64,000 nucleotides of DNA from Streptomyces caniferus (GCF_009811555.1 NZ_BLIN01000001.1:1-64000), one strand, 5' to 3'. Shown: positions 17,119-25,934, counted from the stretch's first letter. Notes: generated by a model from the letters alone, not told the origin. Made by a program: numbers and translations.

Positions 17119-17869
17119 CTGCGTAAGTCTCCCAGTTGTCGCAGTTGAACCGGAATTCGGTCGGAAGAAGCGGCACAGCCCGGAGTTCGTTGCCGGCGCT
17201 AATCCAGCGCCGTACCGCGTCGATGAGGTAGAGCTCGCCGTTGGAGCGAGGCGGGCATTCGCGGAGCGCCTCGAAGACGAAGGCCCCGAGGACCCAGCGG
17301 GCGGCGCAGGCGTGCACCCACCGCGCACCAGTGTGGTCCAGGAGGTCCTTGCCGAAGGCAGCGTCGTACGGCCCGGTACCCGTGATGGGCGGGGCCGCCG
17401 CGCCCAGGAGAGTCTCGTGCGGGGGCACGTTGCCCGCGGGGAACAGGCGGGTCAGTACGGAACATTCCGCCGAGCCACTGCGGACGAGGCGCCGTAGCGG
17501 TTCCTGGCCATCGGCGGCACCGCGGATCAGGTTGTCCCCGAAGGCGAGAACGAACGGCTGTCCCTGCGTCCATGTCTCAGCGTGGAGAGTCGGCGCGCCA
17601 GGGCCGGCGCCGTCGTCTTGGATACGGTAGGAGAAGTCCATTCCGTACGCCGCACCGCTGCCGAAGTACGAAGCGATCTGGCTCTTTCGCGAGGAGATCA
17701 CGAAGAGGACGTCTGACATGCCGGCCGCTCGGAGTTCGCCGACGAGGTGCTCCAGGATCGGCGTCCGTCCTACGGGCAGCATCTCCTTGGGGAAGATGCG
17801 GGTGATCGGGGCCATCTTGGTCCCCGCCCCGCCGGCGGCCACGACCGCCCTGGTGATCGTGCGCGTCAC
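17054..17869 (-). CDS. sugar-1-phosphate nucleotidyltransferase (GalU-like)
   Basis: The N-terminus VVAAGGAGTKMAPIT followed by FPKEMLPVGRTPILEHLV is the nucleotidyl-transferase signature; Lys replaces the usual Arg in GxGTR. FGDNLI corresponds to the metal-binding Asp region, and GELYLIDAV to the sugar site of UTP-glucose-1-phosphate uridylyltransferases. At 271 aa it is slightly shorter than typical GalU (about 300). The enzyme makes an NDP-sugar from NTP and sugar 1-phosphate. The ATG overlaps the DUF2332 gene's stop by four bases. Which sugar is used is not determined. Confidence 0.8.
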   Translation of the reverse strand: MTRTITRAVVAAGGAGTKMAPITRIFPKEMLPVGRTPILEHLVGELRAAGMSDVLFVISSRKSQIASYFGSGAAYGMDFSYRIQDDGAGPGAPTLHAETWTQGQPFVLAFGDNLIRGAADGQEPLRRLVRSGSAECSVLTRLFPAGNVPPHETLLGAAAPPITGTGPYDAAFGKDLLDHTGARWVHACAARWVLGAFVFEALRECPPRSNGELYLIDAVRRWISAGNELRAVPLLPTEFRFNCDNWETYADAVATLRASTPHAPTQQGASR

Positions 17870-18939
17870 GGGGTGCTCGCTCCCTTCAGGTGCTCGGCCG
17901 GCTTGGCCAGCCAGTCGAGCCAGGTTCCGTAGACATCGCAGTAGGCGACGACGTCCGAACGACTCACGCCGCTCTCGTGGCGGGCCATGATCATGTGGGG
18001 AGTGTCGTGGCCGAAGTGGCCGATGGAGATCTCATGGAGCGGGCGTTGCCGGCTCAGCTCGGCGAGGGTGTCGACGAGGCGTTCCCGGCCGCCGGGCGAG
18101 CCGAAGATCTGGTAGATCGACCACGAGAAGACGAAACAGAGGTGCTGGTCAGCCGGGGTGGTGGCGACCACATCGGCGAGGTGTTCTTCGGCGCGGCCAG
18201 CCAGGATCGTCGGCGGGGTCCGCGCTGCCAGCGTCAGGGCGCTGTTGAGGGTGCGCATCCGTGTGGTCTGCTCCGGCCAGGTGAGGCTGACCAGCCACTC
18301 GGTCGCCTCGGGGTCGGTGACGTCCACCGGGTTGAGCTCGATCCCGACCGGCCGGGCGAAGCGCGTGACGTCCAGGGACAAAGGCGGTGTTGCGCCCTTG
18401 ATCTCGCAGGTGAGGACCGTGTCCGGATCGCTGGCGGGCAGGCTGAGCCTGTGCCCGTCGTAGTCGTAGGTGTAGCGGTCCCAGAGCAGGTTCAGGCCGG
18501 CGCTGGCGCCCACGTCGACGATCCTGATCGGGCGATCGTCGAGCTGCTGCTGGAGCGCAGCAAAGGCGGGGAGGAGCACAGCACAGCGGTTGACCTCGTT
18601 GGTCTGCACGGAGCGGGTCGAGATGGTGCGCGTGATCTGTTCGGCGTGCCGTCGGCAGAAGTCCGCGAGGAGGACGGCGGCGCGGTCCGCTTCCAGGGCT
18701 TCGTGGCCGGTGAAGTAGCAGGCCAGCGGGTGCTGCACCCCGCGGCGGAGGATGTGGTGGACGGCCCCGAGCAACATGTTGGGGGCCGGCTGGCCCGGCT
18801 GTGTGCCGGCCGCGAGGTCGAGCAGCTCAGAGGTGCGAGCGACCGCCTGGGAGAGCGTCTCGTACAACGGGGACTTACCTGCGGCCTGCTGGGCGGCGAA
18901 CCGCTCGAAGGTGTCGGCGAGTTGGGCGTGTTCGGTCAC
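17866..18939 (-). CDS. DUF2332 protein (methyltransferase-like fold)
   Basis: The 357-aa sequence has the features of DUF2332: SPLYETLSQA at the N-terminus, a helical section MLLGAVHHILRRGVQHPLA, VQTNEVNRCAVLLPAF, and a Rossmann-like glycine motif IRIVDVGASAGLNLLWDRY resembling the SAM-binding motif of methyltransferases. Later motifs include VFSWSIYQIF near residue 265. Family function is unknown. It is ten bases downstream of the RraA-like gene and overlaps the nucleotidyltransferase gene, so it works within this operon, perhaps as a methyltransferase acting on the sugar product. Confidence 0.85.
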   Translation of the reverse strand: MTEHAQLADTFERFAAQQAAGKSPLYETLSQAVARTSELLDLAAGTQPGQPAPNMLLGAVHHILRRGVQHPLACYFTGHEALEADRAAVLLADFCRRHAEQITRTISTRSVQTNEVNRCAVLLPAFAALQQQLDDRPIRIVDVGASAGLNLLWDRYTYDYDGHRLSLPASDPDTVLTCEIKGATPPLSLDVTRFARPVGIELNPVDVTDPEATEWLVSLTWPEQTTRMRTLNSALTLAARTPPTILAGRAEEHLADVVATTPADQHLCFVFSWSIYQIFGSPGGRERLVDTLAELSRQRPLHEISIGHFGHDTPHMIMARHESGVSRSDVVAYCDVYGTWLDWLAKPAEHLKGASTP

Positions 18940-18949
18940 GGAGCGCCCC

Positions 18950-19615
18950 TTAGATGATCTTGTAGCCGGTGTCGGCGAGCTGCTGGACGGCGCCGAGGCT
19001 CTGGCCGCGGCGGGCCCACCACTTCTCGTCCTCGGCGGTCATTGCGGCCTGGGTCTTGGCGATGACGGCGGCGACCAGGGCGCGGGGGACGACGACGGTG
19101 CCGTCCTCGTCGCCGACCACGACGTCCCCGGGGGTGATGCGGACGCCGTCAATGTCCACGGGGACGTTGACCGCGCCGCCCTCTCGGCCGGCCGGGTAGT
19201 CGTAGTTGAGTGGGGTGGTGCCGCGCGCGACGGTCGGGAAGGCGATGCGCCGCAGCTCGGCGACGTCGCGGACCATGCCGTCGACCAGGACGCCGGCGAT
19301 GCCCCGGCTTTGCATGTGCGCGGCGGTCACGCCCCCGAAGCAGGAGCGTTCCTTGTTGCCGCCGGCTGCGACCACGACGAGGTCGCCGGGCTGAGCGAGG
19401 TCGATCGCCGCGCGGCGCACGGTCACGTCCGGGCCGAGGGCCGTGACGGCGCTGCCGCACAGGACCAGGCCGGGCGTCTGGAGCCTCAGGCAGTAGGAGA
19501 GGGCGCCGGTCTTGCCGAGAGCGTCCACGATCGACGCGACCGGGACGCGGGACAGGGCAGTGATCTCGCTTCGGCTGGGGCGGATGATCTCGGTGCGAAT
19601 CTCGCGTACAGACAT
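18950..19615 (-). CDS. RraA-like / HMG aldolase-type protein
   Basis: The protein (221 aa) carries the RraA-like core: SIVDALGKTGAL, GPDVTVRRAAIDLAQPGDLVVV, then the signature GGVTAAHMQSRGIAGVLVDGMVRD and ITPGDVVVGDEDGTVVVP. In this fold the Arg-Asp after the Gly-rich turn binds a divalent metal and oxoacid in 4-hydroxy-4-methyl-2-oxoglutarate/4-carboxy-4-hydroxy-2-oxoadipate aldolases; RNase E inhibitors share the fold. A retro-aldol or decarboxylation step on an operon intermediate is possible. It sits between the SIS and DUF2332 genes, 15 and 10 bases away. Confidence 0.85.
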   Translation of the reverse strand: MSVREIRTEIIRPSRSEITALSRVPVASIVDALGKTGALSYCLRLQTPGLVLCGSAVTALGPDVTVRRAAIDLAQPGDLVVVAAGGNKERSCFGGVTAAHMQSRGIAGVLVDGMVRDVAELRRIAFPTVARGTTPLNYDYPAGREGGAVNVPVDIDGVRITPGDVVVGDEDGTVVVPRALVAAVIAKTQAAMTAEDEKWWARRGQSLGAVQQLADTGYKII

Positions 19616-19630
19616 GTGTGGACCTTTCGT

Positions 19631-20851
19631 TCAGAGGGAGTGCGGGGCGTTGGAAAGCTGGCGCAGCGGCGCCAGGTCCTGCGCCATGAGGTCGTGAAGC
19701 GACAGCCCGTTGGCCGGCCCGCCGGGGTCCGCCGCCAACGTGGCGCGGGTGGTCCGGCAGACCAGATGGGCGATCGACTGCACCAGGGCGGCCTGCGCGA
19801 AGTTGTCGACCTGCGGCAGGGTGAGCTGGTGCTGCGCTGCGCCGGGTCGGCCGGGGCCGTCTCGGTGCAGGAGGAAGAGCCGAGTGCCCGCCGCGGCGGC
19901 GGCGCTGATGGCCTCCTGGGTTGTCCTGGAGGCTGAGTCGTAGGTCAGGAGGAAGACCACGTCCTGCGGGGAGGCGCTGCTCAGCTGGTAGCGCACTCCG
20001 TGTGCGGGGTCGGGGTGGTCGTTGTAGATCGCGCTCATGTCGGCGAGCGACGGGTCGGAGACGACGAGCGGGGGTTGCACGCCCTCGACGCCGAGCGGGG
20101 CGTCCCAGCTGAGGTTGTGGGCGAAGTGCTCGCCGGCGAGGGCGAGGGGGCCGCCGTCGGGGCACAGCACGTAGATCCGGCGTCTACGGCGGATCGCGTC
20201 GGCAACGGCTTCGGTGGCCCCCTCCAAGAAGTCCGCCAGCCGGACGGTATCCACGGCGGCTAGGGCGTGCAGGTGCCGCTCCTGGCGGATTGGCAGCGGC
20301 GCATCCTGGGGAGCCAGCGCAGCGGCAGCCGTCAGCGTCAGCGCGGTCAACATCGCGTCCTCGCTGATCTGCTGGTCAGTGGTCCCAGTCGCCCAGACCA
20401 AGCCGTTCACCAGCTCCATCTGGGTCCCGTCCCCGCCCACCAGCGCGAGCACCGGCACACGGTTTTGCCCGCAGAGCCGGACGGCTTCGCAGATGTTGGC
20501 CGATCGCCCGCTGACGCTGGCGACCACGACCAGGCCCACCTGGTCGATGTCCCTGGCGAGCGACTGGGCAAAGAGCGTGCGGTAGTCCTGCCTCTGAGCG
20601 CCGTAGGCCATGGCCGCCGGGCTCATCATCGAGTCACTGACCGGCAGGCCGGCGCGGGCCTGGAGTTGCAGGAGAGTCGAGCGGACGATCGCCGAAGAGC
20701 CGCCATTGCCGAAGGCACGGACCTGGGCGCCGCTGTCGGCGGCCTTCCGCAGCAGGGCGACGGCCTCGGCGCCGCGGGTGAGTATGTGGCGGACAGTGAT
20801 GCCCACCTCGGTCATGTAGGCGCGGGCGAAGTCCTCATACACAGGGGGCAT
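19631..20851 (-). CDS. double SIS-domain sugar isomerase-like protein
   Basis: The ATG at 20851 follows GGAAGGAC and overlaps the upstream gene by 17 bases. Residues 35-170 form one SIS domain (VRAFGNGGSSAIVRSTLLQLQA, then LVVVASVSGRSANICEAVRLC), similar to the GmhA/DiaA group. Residues 215-390 form a second (RIYVLCPDGGPLALAGEHFAHNL, then VVFLLTYDSASRTTQEAISAAAAAG). SIS domains bind phosphosugars and isomerise, deaminate or sense them. The double arrangement resembles GlmS-type isomerase domains without a glutaminase. It probably prepares a sugar phosphate for the operon's nucleotidyltransferase. Confidence 0.8.
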   Translation of the reverse strand: MPPVYEDFARAYMTEVGITVRHILTRGAEAVALLRKAADSGAQVRAFGNGGSSAIVRSTLLQLQARAGLPVSDSMMSPAAMAYGAQRQDYRTLFAQSLARDIDQVGLVVVASVSGRSANICEAVRLCGQNRVPVLALVGGDGTQMELVNGLVWATGTTDQQISEDAMLTALTLTAAAALAPQDAPLPIRQERHLHALAAVDTVRLADFLEGATEAVADAIRRRRRIYVLCPDGGPLALAGEHFAHNLSWDAPLGVEGVQPPLVVSDPSLADMSAIYNDHPDPAHGVRYQLSSASPQDVVFLLTYDSASRTTQEAISAAAAAGTRLFLLHRDGPGRPGAAQHQLTLPQVDNFAQAALVQSIAHLVCRTTRATLAADPGGPANGLSLHDLMAQDLAPLRQLSNAPHSL

Positions 20852-21767
20852 GGAAGTCCTTCCGTAAGGTCGAAATGGGTTCGGCGGGGAGCAGCCAGGG
20901 CTCCACCACGGGCGGGAACTCGGTGGTGAAATGTCGGCGGACCGTGCCGAGGGCCTCGGGCAGGTCCCGGCAGTCGAGGCGGCAGTCGATCGGCCGGTCA
21001 CCGGACACCGCGTCCGCTTCCCCCGGGCGGATGTGCCCGGCGGGCAGGCCGAAACGGTCCGCGATCAGGACGGCCATCTGGTACTTGGTGAAGCCTTGCT
21101 CCGCACTCCAGTGAGCAACGGCTCCCAGGCGCTGCCCCCGCACAAGGGCCCCGGCAAGCCAGCGGCACACCTCGGCGGCCTCGTCCGTGTGCGTCGGGTA
21201 GCGCACGCACACGTCATCCAGCTCGACCGGGGCCCTGGCGCCGACCTGGCGGGCGAGCTCGGTCAGGTTCGTCTCGGCGGCGAACTGCACGGGCCCGTAG
21301 AGCACGGGCAGCCGCAGAATCGCCGCGTCAGGGCAGGCAGCGCGCACCGCATGCTCGGCCAGAAGTTTCCACCGGCCATAGGCATTCAGCGGGTTCGGAG
21401 GGCTGTCGGGCCGGTAAGGCGCTGCTTTCCCGTCGAAGACGTAGTCGGTTGAGATGTGCAGGAGCCGGGCCCCACACTGCCGGGTGCTCTGTGCGAGCAG
21501 CCGGGCGGCGTCGACGTTTTTGTCCCGGGCCTGATCCGGGGTGCCCGCCCACCTCTGGGGCCGGCGCTCACCCACGCAGTTGACGACGACGTCCGGCTGG
21601 GCCCGGCCGAGCAAGCGGTCGATGTCGTCGGCTGACGTGGCGTCGGCCCTGGCCAGCCCGGGGGCGGTCCGGCTGAAGCCGGTGCCCGTCACGGTCATGT
21701 CGTTGAATGCGCGCATCACGCTGCGTCCGAGCAGTCCGGAGGCGCCGAAGATCACTGCTCGCATCAC
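20835..21767 (-). CDS. RmlD-like NAD(P)-dependent sugar reductase
   Basis: The 310-aa protein starts MRAVIFGASGLLGRSVM, a Rossmann GxxGxxG motif. DVVVNCVGERR, LLHISTDYVFDG and YGRWKLLAEHAV (Tyr/Lys catalytic pair) match dTDP-4-dehydrorhamnose reductase (RmlD) and the related MAT2B group. RmlD reduces the 4-keto group of an NDP-deoxysugar. No RmlA, RmlB or RmlC lies nearby, so the substrate may differ. It is the first gene of the six-gene operon; its promoter faces the divergent TPR regulator and a palindromic operator. Confidence 0.85.
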   Translation of the reverse strand: MMRAVIFGASGLLGRSVMRAFNDMTVTGTGFSRTAPGLARADATSADDIDRLLGRAQPDVVVNCVGERRPQRWAGTPDQARDKNVDAARLLAQSTRQCGARLLHISTDYVFDGKAAPYRPDSPPNPLNAYGRWKLLAEHAVRAACPDAAILRLPVLYGPVQFAAETNLTELARQVGARAPVELDDVCVRYPTHTDEAAEVCRWLAGALVRGQRLGAVAHWSAEQGFTKYQMAVLIADRFGLPAGHIRPGEADAVSGDRPIDCRLDCRDLPEALGTVRRHFTTEFPPVVEPWLLPAEPISTLRKDFHAPCV

Positions 21768-21840
21768 TCACCTCCACACGAAGTTCTGCGATGCGAGACA
21801 GCCAAGCGGAGCCGGACCGGTGAGCGCGAGAGGTTGCTGC

Positions 21841-21910
21841 GGTGCATGAGGTGGATGCACCAACTCGGTTTACGTACACCCCATTTGACGCTTGGTGTAC
21901 GTACACCAAG
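21841..21910. promoter_or_regulatory. palindromic operator region between divergent regulator and sugar operon
   Basis: Positions 21891-21910 are a perfect 20-bp palindrome, CTTGGTGTAC/GTACACCAAG. A half copy, TACGTACACC, occurs at 21871-21880. A second inverted repeat, GGTGCAT-N7-ATGCACC, lies at 21841-21861. TTGACG at 21885 could be a -35 hexamer for the regulator, which would put the palindrome in the promoter spacer. The arrangement suggests a binding site for the adjacent regulator or another repressor. Confidence 0.65.
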
Positions 21911-21988
21911 TCCTTCGTCCCACCTCCTGTGGGCACCCCTGACAGTGGGGTAATTTCCGGCCCAGGACCCGCCGGACTTGGAGTGCCC

Positions 21989-23311
21989 ATGGAGCCAGCA
22001 GCGTTAGACGCCTCGCCGGCCAACGTGCTCGCCGCCCTTCTGGAGCAGCTGGGGATGCGGCCTGAGCACCTCATCGCCCGTATCAATGAACGGCGGGTCC
22101 ATCGCGGCTGCACGCCCCTCAGCCTGAAGGCGGCCTACCCCTGGCTACGAGAGGTGCCCTCTCGCCCACAGCCCGACAACCAGGCGGACGCCCTGGCCGT
22201 GCTCACCGCCAGGGCCGGACGGTGCATCACCGCGTCCGACATCGGATGGGACCTGCCCCGTCCCCGCACTCGTCACAGCCATCTCGACGCACCCGGCGAC
22301 GCACCCCTGGGGCCTCTGCTCCACGAGATCAGTCAAGGAGACATCATGGACCGCCGAAACCTGCTCCTGCTCACCGGAGCGGCAGCCACTGCGCCCGCTC
22401 TCACCCTCCTCCTCGGCCCGACAGAAGAAGCGGCAGCCACCACCGCCGCGCCAGCCACCACGCGCCTGAATGAGAAGCTCGTTTGCTCGATCGAGGGCGC
22501 AGTCCGGGACCTCCGGGAGATGGACGACTCCACCGGAAGCGCCAGCGGCGACCTCACCTGGGGCCACGGCATCTGGCAGAGCACTACCCGGGTGGTCGCG
22601 CAGGCTCAGGGGCGCGGACCTCTCGTCGAACGGCTCCAGACCGCCTACATCGAGCTGAGCGAGCAGGTCGGCTGGATGTTCTTCGACGCGCGCCGGCACC
22701 CTCAGGCACAACGCATCTACCACACGGGAATGCGGCTGGCCCGTGAGGCCGCAACCTCGCTGACCACCCGTCACTCGACAGCGAATCTGGTTGCCTCCGC
22801 TGCGTATCAGGCCGCATGGCTGGGCCACCACAACGATGCCGCCGCCCTCCTCGACATCGCCGCTCGGACACCGGAGCTGCCGTCTGCTGTGGCTGCAGTG
22901 ATCGCCGAGCGGCGCATCTACGCCGCGGGGCAGCGGCACGATCCTGGCGCGGTCCTGCGGTTCCGTGACGAAGCGCTGCTCGATCTCGGCTCTTCCGACG
23001 AGGGCACGCCGTGGTGGGCGACCTGGATAACGCAGGGCTCCGTGGACGCGGCCACCGGCCGGGCCTGGCTTGCCTGCGACCAGCCGTCACGGGCTGTGCC
23101 CTTCCTGAACCGCCGCGTCGAGGCGGCTTCGCCCGACTACCCGCGCGATCGCCTCCACGCCGTTCTCGATCTGGCTGACACCGTCCATAAGTGCGGCGAC
23201 AGCGACAAGGCGCGGGAGTTGCTTGGCCAGGCCGAAGGGTTGATCGGCACCGTCAGTTCTCGGCGTATGGCTCATCGGTACGAGGCGCTGTCGGCGGCCG
23301 TCTCCGCTTGA
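21989..23311 (+). CDS. TPR-type transcriptional regulator (Streptomyces family)
   Basis: The ATG at 21989 has GGAG nearby and excludes the palindromic region that an upstream start would include. The N-terminal 110 residues (VLAALLEQLGMRPEHLIARINERRV, then PLSLKAAYPWLREVP and ITASDIGWDLP) look like a diverged helix-turn-helix, as in other Streptomyces TPR regulators. A linker with DRRNLLLLTGAA precedes about 270 residues of TPR-like helical repeats (AQRIYHTGMRLAREAAT, YQAAWLGHHNDAAALLDIAA). The linker can be mistaken for a Tat signal. Divergent position points to control of the sugar operon. The TPR part may sense a peptide or small ligand. Confidence 0.75.
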   Translation: MEPAALDASPANVLAALLEQLGMRPEHLIARINERRVHRGCTPLSLKAAYPWLREVPSRPQPDNQADALAVLTARAGRCITASDIGWDLPRPRTRHSHLDAPGDAPLGPLLHEISQGDIMDRRNLLLLTGAAATAPALTLLLGPTEEAAATTAAPATTRLNEKLVCSIEGAVRDLREMDDSTGSASGDLTWGHGIWQSTTRVVAQAQGRGPLVERLQTAYIELSEQVGWMFFDARRHPQAQRIYHTGMRLAREAATSLTTRHSTANLVASAAYQAAWLGHHNDAAALLDIAARTPELPSAVAAVIAERRIYAAGQRHDPGAVLRFRDEALLDLGSSDEGTPWWATWITQGSVDAATGRAWLACDQPSRAVPFLNRRVEAASPDYPRDRLHAVLDLADTVHKCGDSDKARELLGQAEGLIGTVSSRRMAHRYEALSAAVSA

Positions 23312-23350
23312 TCGCGGGAGCGAGCGGCGGGTCCTGGGCCGACTCCGGGC

Positions 23351-24397
23351 CTACGGCTGGCTGGCGCCTGATGAGGACGTGTACCGACCCGTCCAGATCG
23401 TGCGAGCATCGAAGGCACCCCAACCCTCTGTCACGGTTCGGCGGAGGCCCTCAAGGGTGTCCGGGCTGGTTCCCAGGTCGGCCGCGAGGGCATGCACGAT
23501 CTCCAGGACCTCGGCCAGTTGCTCAGCGGCGCCCGGGGCGCCGGGGGCCGCAGCAAGGAGCGCTGTCACCTCGTCCCGCAACTTCTCCCGCAGTCGCCTG
23601 CGGAATTCGCCCGTGTCCGCGTGGTACACCTCCAGCTCGCGCCCCTCAGCCTGATGCACCGCGTCGGGTACCCGGTCTCGGATCAGGCGGGGGCGCTCCC
23701 CCAGCACGTGGTCGATGGCCTCGACGACATCGACAGCAATGTGGGTTGGCCAGAACGCGGTCTCCGTCCATGGCCGGCCCCCGGACACCCAGACGCTGTG
23801 CAGGCCCAGGTCGACCGCTCCCCGCACGTCTGTGTGCCCGGCGTCCCCGATCACCCAGGTGCTGGCTCGGTCCAGGGCCGGCAGTCCGGCGGTGGCAGCG
23901 GCCACGTGGAAGATCTCCGGGTGGGGCTTCCGGGACCCGACCGACTCGGAGATCACCCAGCCGTCCACCAGGCGGTCCAGCCCGGCGGTTCGGATCTTCT
24001 CCTCCTGCTGGTCGGCACGCCCATTGGTGACGATCACGCAAGGCACCCCGGCGGCCCTGACGGCGAGCAGCGCGCGGCGGACCGGCTCGTCGAGGGCGAC
24101 GTGGGCCGCTGGGCCGCGGTGCAAGAACTCTGCGATCGTTTCCGGCGAGACGGCGCCTCCCCAGTGCTCCGTCAGCTCCGCGACGACGACGGGCCGGGGG
24201 GTGTGTCCGCTCCGGTCGAGATCCATGATGGCCTCGACGCTCTCGGAAGGCAGGCCGTGCTCTGCAAGGAACACCTGAGCAGCTGACCGGAAGGCGGCGT
24301 CCCTGTTGATAAGGGTGTTGTCGAGGTCGACGGCGAGCAGCGAGGCTTTGTCGACAGGCGGCGGAACTGGAACATGCGGCATTGGCATCGGAATCAT
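23351..24397 (-). CDS. HAD-family phosphatase with C-terminal MazG-like helical domain
   Basis: From ATG 24397 the 348-aa product begins with a Pro/Met-rich leader, then the HAD motif LLAVDLDNTLINRD (Asp24 nucleophile, Asp26). VIVTNG, SRKPHPEIF and VIGDAGHTDVRGA complete the catalytic core, typical of phosphoglycolate phosphatase-like and pyrimidine nucleotidase enzymes. After about residue 235, VYHADTGEFRRRLREKLRDEVTALLAA and EQLAEVLEIVHALAADLG resemble the all-alpha phosphoribosyl-ATP/MazG pyrophosphatase fold (ExxxE on helices). A fused phosphatase-pyrophosphatase could act on unusual nucleotides. No ribosome site is visible before the ATG. It is divergent from the XRE/TPR regulator at 24621. 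Confidence 0.75.
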   Translation of the reverse strand: MIPMPMPHVPVPPPVDKASLLAVDLDNTLINRDAAFRSAAQVFLAEHGLPSESVEAIMDLDRSGHTPRPVVVAELTEHWGGAVSPETIAEFLHRGPAAHVALDEPVRRALLAVRAAGVPCVIVTNGRADQQEEKIRTAGLDRLVDGWVISESVGSRKPHPEIFHVAAATAGLPALDRASTWVIGDAGHTDVRGAVDLGLHSVWVSGGRPWTETAFWPTHIAVDVVEAIDHVLGERPRLIRDRVPDAVHQAEGRELEVYHADTGEFRRRLREKLRDEVTALLAAAPGAPGAAEQLAEVLEIVHALAADLGTSPDTLEGLRRTVTEGWGAFDARTIWTGRYTSSSGASQP

Positions 24398-24548
24398 TTT
24401 GGTGAGGTTGACGTCGCGCCACTCAGCGCGAGGGTGGTCACCGCGTCGCCCACGCTGGGCCTCCGATCCTGGTCTGCGCCTGCCCGGAGCCGAGCGAGCC
24501 GGGAAGGCAAGTACATCCAACGCCCGGATCCTGGAACCAGGGTTCGAG

Positions 24549-24569
24549 CGTCATGCGGGGGTCATGCGG
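24549..24569. promoter_or_regulatory. tandem TCATGCGG direct repeats in divergent promoter
   Basis: TCATGCGG occurs twice, ten bases apart, about 50 bases before the GTG of the XRE/TPR regulator and 150 bases from the divergent HAD gene. One helical turn of spacing suits a regulator binding site; this is inference only. Confidence 0.35.
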
Positions 24570-24620
24570 CTGTCCGCGTTCCGGCCCCCCACGCAGGTCC
24601 TCAGATGCTGAGATGGAAGC

Positions 24621-25934
24621 GTGGACGCGCTCCCCCAACACCCGCTAGCTATCGCTCGAGACCTTCACGGCCTGTCCCAGAGCGGCCTCGCCGCGGCAAT
24701 CAAGCAGGCGGCGCGCCGCCGCGACCGCAGGGCCGGCACGACCAAGCAGCAGGTGTCGGTCTGGGAGCGCCCCGGGGGCCGTGTGCCCGATGCCTGGTTT
24801 CAGCAGCTGATCGCCGACGTCTTCGGCGTCGGCCACGACCGTGTGACCGTACTGGGCTGGCCGTACTGGCTGCCCGGGAACGAGGCGCCTACGGCCCTGG
24901 GTTCAGGGGCGACGGTCGCCGCACTCAGAGAGGCCCAACGCCGCGCCATGCTCAACCGCCGCACCCTTGTCGGACTCGCACCCGCTGCTGTTGCGGCGCT
25001 CGCACAGCAGTGGGCCACCCTCGATCCTGCCCTTGCCGCGTCAGCCGCCGACGGCCGGCCGGTCGCCCCGGAGTTCGTGACCTGGCTGGAGTCCAGCGTT
25101 AGGCACCTCACGGGCATGGCCACCGTCGACCGCCAGCACAGCGCCCAGCTCCTGGACAGCTACTACGAGACCGTGGTTGGCCTGCTGGAAAAGTCCCGCT
25201 GCGACCAGATGACCGAAGCCCGCCTGTTCACGCTGGCATCCTCCCTTTCACAGACGATCGGGTGGCACCGCTTCGACCACGACCACCACGCCGCCGCCGG
25301 CCACTACTGGAGCGCCGCCCTCCACGCCGCCCACCAGGTAGGCGACGCCGACCGCGGAGCAGGCGTCCTTTCTGATTTGGCGTACCAGAACATCTGGCTC
25401 GGCCAGGCGGGCACCGCCATCGACGTCCTGGACCATGCTCTGTCCCGCACCCAGGACGCCACCGCCCGCTCCCTGCTCCACCTGCGCAAGGCCCGGGCCT
25501 TGGCCATGAACGGGGATGCCCGCGCCTGCCGCCGCGACCTCGACGCCGCAGAACACGCCCTCGACTCCGCCACCACCGCACCCCCCGCATGGTGCTCCTG
25601 GATGAGCCCAGCAGACCTCGCCGTCGACTCCGGCCGCTGCCTCATCGACCTCGGAGAAACCGGCCCCGCCCTGCACCAGATCTCTCAGGGAGTAGCCCTC
25701 CTGCCCGACGCCCGGGACAAAACCCGCGCGGTCTTCCTCACCTACGAAGCCGAAAGTCTGCTGCGTCAGGGCGAGATCGACCACAGTGCTTCCATCGCCG
25801 GCGAAGCCCTCGTGCTCGCCCAGCGGATCGGCGCCTCCCGCTGCGTCCGCCAGATCAGCGACCTCGCACCTGGCTACGAACCCCACCCGAAAGTGCAGGG
25901 TGTTGATCAGTTCCTCAGCATCGTTCGGGCATGA
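24621..25934 (+). CDS. XRE-type transcriptional regulator with TPR repeats
   Basis: The 437-aa product starts with a GTG. Residues 8-75 form an XRE helix-turn-helix (AIARDLHGLSQSGLAAAIKQAARR, then TTKQQVSVWERPGG). A linker with NRRTLVGLAPAAVAALAQQ follows, then TPR-like helical repeats (LAYQNIWLGQAGTAIDVLDHALS, LLHLRKARALAMNGDARACRRDLDAAEHAL, LIDLGETGPALHQISQG). The architecture matches the regulator at 21989 and other Streptomyces TPR regulators. The GNAT gene 19 bases downstream is probably cotranscribed. Targets could include the divergent HAD gene. Confidence 0.85.
   Translation: MDALPQHPLAIARDLHGLSQSGLAAAIKQAARRRDRRAGTTKQQVSVWERPGGRVPDAWFQQLIADVFGVGHDRVTVLGWPYWLPGNEAPTALGSGATVAALREAQRRAMLNRRTLVGLAPAAVAALAQQWATLDPALAASAADGRPVAPEFVTWLESSVRHLTGMATVDRQHSAQLLDSYYETVVGLLEKSRCDQMTEARLFTLASSLSQTIGWHRFDHDHHAAAGHYWSAALHAAHQVGDADRGAGVLSDLAYQNIWLGQAGTAIDVLDHALSRTQDATARSLLHLRKARALAMNGDARACRRDLDAAEHALDSATTAPPAWCSWMSPADLAVDSGRCLIDLGETGPALHQISQGVALLPDARDKTRAVFLTYEAESLLRQGEIDHSASIAGEALVLAQRIGASRCVRQISDLAPGYEPHPKVQGVDQFLSIVRA

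Noticed and set aside
22360..22450. Apparent twin-arginine-like signal within the regulator at 21989
   Set aside because: The RRNLLLL segment is internal, and the same linker is seen in the regulator at 24621; both are cytoplasmic TPR regulators.
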